A DNA stretch of 27,693 nucleotides. Origin: Bacillota bacterium (GTDB lineage Bacteria > Bacillota > Clostridia > Oscillospirales > Acutalibacteraceae). The stretch's first letter is position 1, and every line of letters starts with the position of its first letter. The notes below the pieces were generated by a model. That model saw only the letters and a program-made list of their open reading frames with translations. It did not search any database and was not told the origin of the DNA. Made by a program: the position numbers and the translations under genes. Of the stretch, positions 21,987 to 27,693 are shown piece after piece. Where the stretch lies: contig JAEXDU010000244.1 of assembly GCA_023401495.1 (NCBI GenBank), forward strand, positions 1 to 27,693, written 5' to 3'.

Positions 21987-22208
21987 TTATGATTCCCACA
22001 GAGAATTCTGTTTTCGGCGGATCAGACTGCGGCGTTCCGCCGTTTTTTCCGCATTCACCGAAAGGGTTCCGTCATCACCGATTTCCAGCACGTCCCCCTC
22101 GTGCACATCCTTCGGGAGCTCCGACAGCTCAATGGCAAAGAATTTTTTCTCCCCGTCCTCGCAGATGGCATATACACCCTCGAAACGGTCGACAATCAGA
22201 TTTTTCAT
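21987..22208 (-). CDS. Small DUF3006 protein
   Basis: A 73-residue acidic protein, MKNLIVDRFEGVYAICE followed by AIELSELPKDVHEGDVLEI, matching the DUF3006 pattern (VDRFEG..A.CE...LP..V.EGDVL). Function unknown; family members commonly sit next to ComEC-like metallo-beta-lactamase genes, as here. The start at 22208 follows AAAGGTGA, which itself contains the stop codon of the upstream gene, so the two are probably translationally coupled. Longer in-frame starts lie within the upstream gene and are rejected. Last gene of its operon before a terminator. Confidence 0.85.
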   Translation of the reverse strand: MKNLIVDRFEGVYAICEDGEKKFFAIELSELPKDVHEGDVLEIGDDGTLSVNAEKTAERRSLIRRKQNSLWES

Positions 22209-22212
22209 AGAA

Positions 22213-23154
22213 TCACCTTTCTGTTTGATACGTAACGCGGATTCCGTCACTGCAGTACAGCAGCGTACCACTGACATCGGTACGCCCAATCGTGGCGGAA
22301 AAACGGTTCAGACGATCCATCACCTCGCGGCTTGGCAGTTCATAATGACTATCTGCCACAGAAACCGCAGCATATTTGGGACGCACCGCAGCCAAAAAAG
22401 CAGCCGTGCTGGAGGTTTTGCTGCCATGGTGCCCCACTTTCAGCACATCCGCGTGCAGATCTTGTCTGGAAGACAAAAGCGTCGACTCTTCCCCGGCCTC
22501 CGCGTCGCCCATCAGCAAAAACCGGGTCTGCCCGAACGTAAGCATCAGTACAATGGAATTGTCGTTTGTTGTGTCCAGCACCGACAGCGGCGCCAGCACC
22601 TGAACGGAAAGCTCCCCCAGATTCAGGGCGTCGCCGCCGCGCAGATACTCTACCGGTATCTGTTTCTCCTTCAGAGCCTCCATCGTATTGATGTAGGCAA
22701 AATCCGACGGAATCAGCTTTTCCGGCAGCTTCGGCATAAAGTAGCGACCGACTGAGAATTCTTCGATCACTCCGCCAAGCCCGCCGACATGGTCGCTGTC
22801 CGGATGTGTGTTAATGACATAATCGAGGGCCGTCACCCCACGTCTGGCCAGATAGCGGCTCACCTTTTCAGCCTGATCCGGCGTTCCTCCATCTACCAGA
22901 AGATATTTCCCCTGGCATTCCACCAGAATGGAATCGGCTTTCCCAACCTCAAGCACATGCATCGACATGGGATAATCATCCGCAGCGCTCGAGAAGTCGG
23001 ACAGTCCGACGACGGAAAATGCCTGTCGCCACCAGGCAGAATACCCGCCGGGAAACAAAATGGGCAAAATGCCAAGACAAAGCAGAACTGCCGCAAGGGC
23101 GGTTAAAAATGCTCTCTTTTTTCGAAATTCCGCTTGGGTCGTTTGTGGCTTCAT
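22213..23154 (-). CDS. ComEC/Rec2-like metallo-beta-lactamase protein, membrane anchored
   Basis: A 313-residue protein with one N-terminal membrane segment (about 14-35) and an extracytoplasmic metallo-beta-lactamase domain. Metal ligands are NTHPDSDHVGG (H117, D119, D121, H122), GDAE (D217) and GHHGS (H242). The fold and MHVLEVGKADSILVE resemble the C-terminal hydrolase part of the competence protein ComEC, but the ComEC channel domain is absent, so it is a hydrolase only, perhaps a nuclease or phosphodiesterase. I start at ATG 23154, ten bases after AAGGAG; an open frame extends to 23271 but those 39 residues lack signal-like features. It lies downstream of ftsK and directly upstream of the DUF3006 gene. 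Confidence 0.87.
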   Translation of the reverse strand: MKPQTTQAEFRKKRAFLTALAAVLLCLGILPILFPGGYSAWWRQAFSVVGLSDFSSAADDYPMSMHVLEVGKADSILVECQGKYLLVDGGTPDQAEKVSRYLARRGVTALDYVINTHPDSDHVGGLGGVIEEFSVGRYFMPKLPEKLIPSDFAYINTMEALKEKQIPVEYLRGGDALNLGELSVQVLAPLSVLDTTNDNSIVLMLTFGQTRFLLMGDAEAGEESTLLSSRQDLHADVLKVGHHGSKTSSTAAFLAAVRPKYAAVSVADSHYELPSREVMDRLNRFSATIGRTDVSGTLLYCSDGIRVTYQTER

Positions 23155-23327
23155 CCCAGGATTTCTCCTTTGAGCGGGTTTAGGACTTGTTTGCAAATGA
23201 TTTTGAAGAACGACAGAACAAGGCAGCAACACAGGAATCCCCAAAGGGGGTGTATTCCCAGGATTTTTCACACAGCCGCAGTCCGTTTTAGCTTAATACA
23301 GAATTGAGTGGATTTTACAGACAGCTT

Positions 23328-25928
23328 TTAGGTTTGCTCGCTGCGATCCGCCTGCTGCATGGTCATTTCAAGGAATTGCTGGCGGGTCAGAAGCACCTGA
23401 CGCGGCTTCGAGCCTTCGTGAGGGCCTACCACTCCCAGCTGCTCCATTTCATCGATCAAACGTCCTGCGCGGGCATAGCCAAGGCGCAGCCGCCGCTGAA
23501 GCAAAGAAGTAGAGGCCTGTCCCGCCTCGATGACGCACTTAATCGCCTCGTTCATCATGGGGTCTGTCATTTCTGAATCCGGGCCGTCCCCGTCAGAAGC
23601 GCCCTTTTCTGCCACTGCGTTGCGCTCGATCTCTTCAATGACCGACTGATCATAGCCGGAATCCTGCACCTTTTTCACATAGGTAACGACAGATTCGATT
23701 TCACTGTCGCTGACGAAGCAGCCCTGAATGCGGATCGGCTTCTGTGATCCAACGGGTGAAAAGAGCATATCGCCGCGCCCCAGCAGCTTTTCGGCGCCGC
23801 CCATATCCAAAATGGTGCGGGAATCGATCTGGGACGAAACCGCAAAGGCAATTCGGCTTGGGATATTGGCCTTGATGATACCCGTAATAACGTCTACGGA
23901 AGGACGCTGCGTCGCGATGACCAAATGCATTCCCGCCGCACGGGCCATCTGCGCCAGACGGCAGATGGAATCCTCTACCTCGTTCGGCGCGGCCATCATC
24001 AAATCCGCCAGCTCGTCGATAATGATGACGATCTGCGGCAGATGCGGCATGGGATTGCCGTCCTCATCCTGATTATTCTTGCTCTTTGCGAGCTTATTAT
24101 AAGAAGCAAGGTCGCGCACATTATTTTCCGCAAAGATTTTATAGCGCTTGAGCATTTCCGTTACGGCCCAGCCAAGCGCACCGGCCGCCTTGCGGGGATC
24201 GGTCACCACAGGTACCAGCAGATGCGGAATTCCGTTATAAATTCCAAGTTCAACCACCTTGGGGTCGACCATCAGAAAACGCACCTCGTCCGGGGTTGAT
24301 TTATACAGAAGGCTGACGATCAGCGAGTTGATGCACACCGACTTACCGGAACCTGTGGAACCGGCGATCAGCAGATGCGGCATCTTCGCCAGATCGGTAA
24401 CCGCTACCGCACCGGCAATATCGCGCCCCAGGGCAACCGTCAGCTTGCTTTTCGCCGAGACAAAGGGATTCGATTCCACTAAGTCGCGCATGCGAACCAC
24501 ATTGATATTTTTATTGGGTACCTCAATGCCCACAGCCGCCTTGCCGGGAATCGGTGCTTCAATGCGCACGCCCGCCGCCGCAAGATTCATGGCGATGTCG
24601 TCGCTGAGGTTGGTGATCTTGCTGATCTTCACACCGGGCGCCGGCTGCAGCTCATACCGTGTTACGGCAGGACCGCGGCTGATGTCGACTATTTTCGTCT
24701 GCACCCCAAAGCTTTTCAGCGTACCGACCAGCATATTGCCGTTGCTCTGCAGCTCTGCGGTAATATCCTCCTGATTAACTCCGGTGGAATATTCGAGCAT
24801 GGAAAGCGGCGGGAAATGATACCCTTCCGGCTGCGGAACAGGCTCTGCCGCTCGGACTGCTGTCTCGCGCACCGCGCTTTGCAGCATGGCGGCTTTCTGA
24901 ACGAAAGCAGCCGCAGCAGCCGCGGAACCGGAAGGATCCTGCACTGCTGAAGAAGCGGGAACGGCAGGTACCGCCTGAATCGGCGCGGGTATAACGCTGG
25001 GAACGGGAGTGGAAGCCGGAACGGCGGCCTGTACCGCCTGCGGCTTTTCTTCCGGTTTTTCCTGCGGAGCACCGCCGGTAAAATTAAAGATTTTCTCCAA
25101 CTGCTCCAGTTTTTCGTTCTTTTCCTGCGGGTCCGCCGGTGTGCGGTCCGATTTTACCGGGTGTGCGGGCAGCTCGTCCGCATCCAGAGCAATATCGATA
25201 TTCGGGTCGCGCGATCTTTCTTTTTCCTGCACGCGGCGCTCGCGAACGGCATCGATATTTTCCGCTACCATATCCATCGGCTTTGTAACTGTCCTGAACA
25301 GCTGAATCAGGCTGGTACCCGTCAGTAGCATAATCATGACAAACAACAGCAGAATGATGACGATTTTCGAGCCGACAGAGCCCAGAACCGAAACAAACAG
25401 CACGCCGATCATACCGCTGACCAGTCCGGCCCCGCGCTGACCAACGCCCTGCACATACAATTCCTTCAGATGGGTAACATAGGTTTCCCGCTGAATCGCG
25501 GCTGTTTCCGGCCCAAAAATATACACGGTCGCGCAGACCATAATAATAATGCCGGAAATCATCCACACCTTAAAGCGCATATTATCGCTGATGCGCTCAA
25601 CTGCCGTAATAATCGCTATGTACAGAAGCAGGATCGGCCACAGGATCGCGCAGTTGCCGAACAGCCCCAGCAGCACATTATGTGCCCAGTTCCATACATG
25701 ATCGCCCTTTACAAGCACCAGAAACGCCATCAGCACCGCCACGGCGAACATCACCACCGCCGTCATCTGATTGCGGTGGCGCAGAGCCTCCAGCTCCCGT
25801 TCCGTTCTGGGCTTGGATTCAGTGCGTTTTGCCGCAGAGGTACTTTGGCGCCGATTGGCCGCAGGCGGGCGTTTGGCTTTCTTTTTTGTCTGAGAGGGTT
25901 CTTTTTGAACTGTTTTTTGTTTTGCCAC
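23328..25928 (-). CDS. ftsK: DNA translocase FtsK/SpoIIIE
   Basis: An 866-residue ATP-driven DNA pump at the division or sporulation septum that clears or imports chromosome DNA. A basic N-terminus is followed by four to five membrane segments (about 53-205), an Ala/Pro/Gln-rich linker (about 250-360) and the motor: alpha domain from about 380, Walker A GSTGSGKS (523-530), Walker B IVIIIDEL (633-640), ATQRPSVDVITG and the winged-helix gamma domain (about 787-850). Gamma carries RRLRLGYARAGRLIDEME, which reads oriented SRS/KOPS-like sites. Start is GTG 25928 with AAGGTGAG upstream. Neighbours tepA and a ComEC-like gene fit the common Firmicutes context. A 173-base spacer separates it from the next gene downstream. 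Confidence 0.97.
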   Translation of the reverse strand: MAKQKTVQKEPSQTKKKAKRPPAANRRQSTSAAKRTESKPRTERELEALRHRNQMTAVVMFAVAVLMAFLVLVKGDHVWNWAHNVLLGLFGNCAILWPILLLYIAIITAVERISDNMRFKVWMISGIIIMVCATVYIFGPETAAIQRETYVTHLKELYVQGVGQRGAGLVSGMIGVLFVSVLGSVGSKIVIILLLFVMIMLLTGTSLIQLFRTVTKPMDMVAENIDAVRERRVQEKERSRDPNIDIALDADELPAHPVKSDRTPADPQEKNEKLEQLEKIFNFTGGAPQEKPEEKPQAVQAAVPASTPVPSVIPAPIQAVPAVPASSAVQDPSGSAAAAAAFVQKAAMLQSAVRETAVRAAEPVPQPEGYHFPPLSMLEYSTGVNQEDITAELQSNGNMLVGTLKSFGVQTKIVDISRGPAVTRYELQPAPGVKISKITNLSDDIAMNLAAAGVRIEAPIPGKAAVGIEVPNKNINVVRMRDLVESNPFVSAKSKLTVALGRDIAGAVAVTDLAKMPHLLIAGSTGSGKSVCINSLIVSLLYKSTPDEVRFLMVDPKVVELGIYNGIPHLLVPVVTDPRKAAGALGWAVTEMLKRYKIFAENNVRDLASYNKLAKSKNNQDEDGNPMPHLPQIVIIIDELADLMMAAPNEVEDSICRLAQMARAAGMHLVIATQRPSVDVITGIIKANIPSRIAFAVSSQIDSRTILDMGGAEKLLGRGDMLFSPVGSQKPIRIQGCFVSDSEIESVVTYVKKVQDSGYDQSVIEEIERNAVAEKGASDGDGPDSEMTDPMMNEAIKCVIEAGQASTSLLQRRLRLGYARAGRLIDEMEQLGVVGPHEGSKPRQVLLTRQQFLEMTMQQADRSEQT

Positions 25929-25962
25929 AGCATTCTCACCTTGTTTTAAAATTCATTCGTGT

Positions 25963-26062
25963 TATAGCTCTTCACTTTAAAATAGCCTGATGCAAATACA
26001 GTGATTTCTTCCCTCCTTTGGCGCGGGAAGAAATCAGAGCTTTTTAAAGTGATGTAACTATA
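25963..26062. mobile_element. MITE-like element, copy A (about 100 bp)
   Basis: Inverted ends TATAGCTCTTCACTTTAAA / complement of TTTAAAGTGATGTAACTATA; the inner hairpin GATTTCTTCCC/GGGAAGAAATC is perfect over 11 bp (26003-26035). It shares its full length and order of parts with 3233-3337. It lies between ftsK (start 25928) and uppP (end 26153) and could affect transcription through that junction. No coding capacity. Confidence 0.6.
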
Positions 26063-26152
26063 AAACGTCTTATTCTTTGCCTCACCGTAAACGAAGAAGG
26101 AAAACATTTGATTGTAACATGTTATTCTATTTCGTTTTATGTTCATTCAAAA

Positions 26153-27070
26153 TCAGAAAGGAAAGGTAACGACCCACCCGGTCTGGTGCTCAAATACGCC
26201 GATCGCGATAGTCACAATTCCCAAAATCAACGTGTACCATACAAAAATCATCAGCTTATCGGAGGCCACCATCCAGCGCAGCAGCTTGATCGCCAAAAAG
26301 CCAACGATCGCGGCAGTGATAACTCCCGCAAGAATCGGAGCGATCCCGACGGTAACCGGCTCATGTAAGGCATCCTTCAGTTCCAGTGCCGCCGCAGCCA
26401 CAATCGCCGGGATTCCAATGACAAAGGAATAATCCAGTGCCGTCTGTCGGCTGATGCCGCGCATCAATCCGGCAGAAAGTGTGGAACCCGAACGGGAAAG
26501 CCCCGGGAACACCGCCGCCACGCATTGTGCAAAACCAACCGCAAGCGCATCCGGAACACCAAAGCTTCTTCTTCCCGATATGGCCCCGGCTCTTCCTCTG
26601 CCCCGCTGGCGCTTCGTTGCAAGAATGCCCAGCGTCAGCAAAATAGAGGTCGCGACCAGCGCGCAGCCTTCCACCACAATATCCGAATCCGTCGCCCACA
26701 GGTCGGCAAAATCCTTTACCTGGTACCCCGTGCCCGGCACAGGCACGAACAGCAAAAACAAAGGCAAAAGACCGATCATCAGCATCATCAGCAGCCGGCG
26801 GTCGGCACTCATGTGAGACCAGCGGAACTTTCCGGTGAAGACGTCCCGCACCAGACGGATCAACGCCACGATCAGACGAAGAATCAGCTCGCGGTAGACA
26901 ATCAAAACGGCCAGTAATGTACCGATGTGAAGCATCACATCAAACAAAAGGCTGTCGACCTTTACCCCCATAAAGTGCTGTGCCAGCGAAAGATGCCCGC
27001 TGCTGGAAACCGGCAAAAACTCTGTGGCACCTTGAACGATTCCCTGAATAATTGCTTGCAGAATACTCAA
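26153..27070 (-). CDS. uppP: Undecaprenyl-diphosphatase UppP/BacA
   Basis: A 305-residue polytopic enzyme that dephosphorylates undecaprenyl pyrophosphate to recycle the carrier lipid of peptidoglycan and other wall glycans; raised levels confer bacitracin tolerance in other bacteria. Motif 1 is QGATEFLPVSSSGHL (13-27, with E17 and H26) and motif 2 is PGLSRSGST (189-197, with catalytic-site S192/R193). Length is a little above the usual ~270-280, with a basic insert RQRGRGRAGAISGRR (154-168). Start is TTG 27070, six bases after GGAGG; there is no suitable ATG. It lies 72 bases downstream of tepA on the same strand. Confidence 0.95.
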   Translation of the reverse strand: MSILQAIIQGIVQGATEFLPVSSSGHLSLAQHFMGVKVDSLLFDVMLHIGTLLAVLIVYRELILRLIVALIRLVRDVFTGKFRWSHMSADRRLLMMLMIGLLPLFLLFVPVPGTGYQVKDFADLWATDSDIVVEGCALVATSILLTLGILATKRQRGRGRAGAISGRRSFGVPDALAVGFAQCVAAVFPGLSRSGSTLSAGLMRGISRQTALDYSFVIGIPAIVAAAALELKDALHEPVTVGIAPILAGVITAAIVGFLAIKLLRWMVASDKLMIFVWYTLILGIVTIAIGVFEHQTGWVVTFPF

Positions 27071-27095
27071 CGTGAACCTCCGTCATATGTAATTC

Positions 27096-27121
27096 GGCGG
27101 CAGCCGCAGAGCGGAGCCGCC
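27096..27121. promoter_or_regulatory. GC-rich hairpin between tepA and uppP
   Basis: GGCGGC (27096-27101) pairs with GCCGCC (27116-27121) and inner CCGC-AGA-GCGG. Followed by CGTTTTT on the plus strand but by no U-run on the minus strand, so for the tepA-uppP transcript it is more likely a stabiliser or partial attenuator than a full terminator. Confidence 0.45.
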
Positions 27122-27142
27122 CGTTTTTGCGGCAGGGACCCA

Positions 27143-27693
27143 TTATTTTGTGTCCTTTGCCGATTTCGGACTTTTTCTGGTAGAACGTGGTTTTATCTTT
27201 TTTTCTTTTGCGCGGTTTTCATCGATCATATTGCGCAGGCAGTCGAGCGCGTCTGAGAGCGTGCCCACTGAATCGATCAAACCTTCCTCTACGGCATCGG
27301 AGCCGGTAAGCACCGTTCCTACATCCATCACAAGCTCCTGCGTGTTCATCGAAAGCTCGTAAAAGCGCTCCGGCGACATTTTGGAATTCTGCGTGACAAA
27401 CCGCGTGATTCTTTCCTGCATCCGCTGAAAATACTCCAGCGTTTGGGGAACGCCCAGCACCAGGCCGCTCATGCGAACCGGGTGAATCGTCATAGACGCG
27501 GACTGTGCGATAAAAGAATGCTTTGCGGCAACCGCCAGCGGAACTCCAATAGAGTGTCCTCCGCCCAAAACCAGCGAAACCGTCGGCTTTTTCATCCCGG
27601 CCATCAGCTCCGCAATGGCCAGACCAGCCTCTACGTCGCCGCCTACCGTGTTCAGAATAATCAGGAGCCCGTGAACCTTCGGCTCCTCTTCAA
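27143..27693 (-). CDS. tepA: ClpP-like serine protease TepA (translocation-enhancing protein family), N-terminus beyond window
   Basis: The C-terminal 183 codons of a ClpP/crotonase-fold protease; the frame is open to the window edge. It reads NTVGGDVEAGLAIAELMAG then VLGGGHSIGVPLAVA, where HSIG carries the nucleophilic Ser, then MTIHPVRMSGLVLGVPQT, which supplies the active-site His region. I recall the B. subtilis TepA/YmfB sequence as very similar over this stretch. TepA has been linked to protein export and spore or membrane functions, with unclear substrates. The tail is basic and Ser/Lys-rich (KKIKPRSTRKSPKSAKDTK). In Bacillus tepA precedes spoIIIE with small ylzJ between; here uppP occupies that place. 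Confidence 0.92.
   Translation of the reverse strand, partial: EEEPKVHGLLIILNTVGGDVEAGLAIAELMAGMKKPTVSLVLGGGHSIGVPLAVAAKHSFIAQSASMTIHPVRMSGLVLGVPQTLEYFQRMQERITRFVTQNSKMSPERFYELSMNTQELVMDVGTVLTGSDAVEEGLIDSVGTLSDALDCLRNMIDENRAKEKKIKPRSTRKSPKSAKDTK

Noticed and set aside
22..27693. tRNA, rRNA, CRISPR arrays, prophage or restriction/toxin-antitoxin systems.
   Set aside because: No tRNA cloverleaf with GGTTCGA, no rRNA-like stretch, no regularly spaced direct repeats and no matching protein families were seen on either strand by eye.

Overview
The window looks like chromosomal DNA of a low-to-mid GC Gram-positive anaerobe of class Clostridia, most likely Oscillospirales (Ruminococcaceae/Acutalibacteraceae-like). 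Pointers are strong AAGGAGG-type ribosome binding sites with some GTG/TTG starts, cell-wall and envelope genes with Gram-positive architecture, a tepA...ftsK/spoIIIE neighbourhood, a DUF1540 protein, and an IMP dehydrogenase of the Tritrichomonas foetus type. The species is an inference. No rRNA, tRNA, CRISPR array, phage or complete insertion sequence was seen.

Layout. 1-2000 (minus): 5' part of gltX, then a VanY-like D,D-carboxypeptidase. 2.2-3.7 kb (plus): a DUF1540 Cys-rich protein, a structured leader in front of a stand-alone amidase_6 protein, and two tiny ORFs after a MITE-like element. 3.7-8.8 kb (minus): guaB with a near-consensus promoter, an HD-domain hydrolase, about 0.7 kb of unexplained structured noncoding DNA, a DUF3298-like protein and an O-antigen-ligase-like membrane protein. 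9.0-13.6 kb (plus): an Exp7-like P-type ATPase and a zinc-ribbon/one-TM/large-ectodomain protein. 13.8-15.5 kb (minus): polysaccharide deacetylase and amidase_3-SH3 protein.

15.6-20.8 kb (plus) is the most distinctive block: one promoter, a palindromic leader, then transglutaminase lipoprotein, PilC/GspF platform protein, four small one-TM proteins (one DUF4860-like, two pseudopilin-like) and a PilT-type ATPase, ended by a terminator. It has the core of a type IV filament machine, but no PilB, prepilin peptidase or canonical prepilin is encoded here.

20.9-27.7 kb (minus): a hemolysin III/PAQR protein with its own operator-like promoter, then, in transcription order, tepA (partial), uppP, ftsK/spoIIIE, a ComEC-like metallo-beta-lactamase protein and DUF3006. 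A second copy of the MITE-like element lies upstream of ftsK.

Main points for follow-up: (i) the guaB product aligns without gaps, at all key positions I can recall, to the T. foetus enzyme, including the residues tied to mycophenolate insensitivity; (ii) the compact pilus-like operon led by a transglutaminase; (iii) a motif found three times, a -10-like box followed by CCTCACGG and a hairpin, which may mark a small-RNA or leader family; (iv) two copies of a ~100-bp element with terminal inverted repeats and TA-flanked ends.
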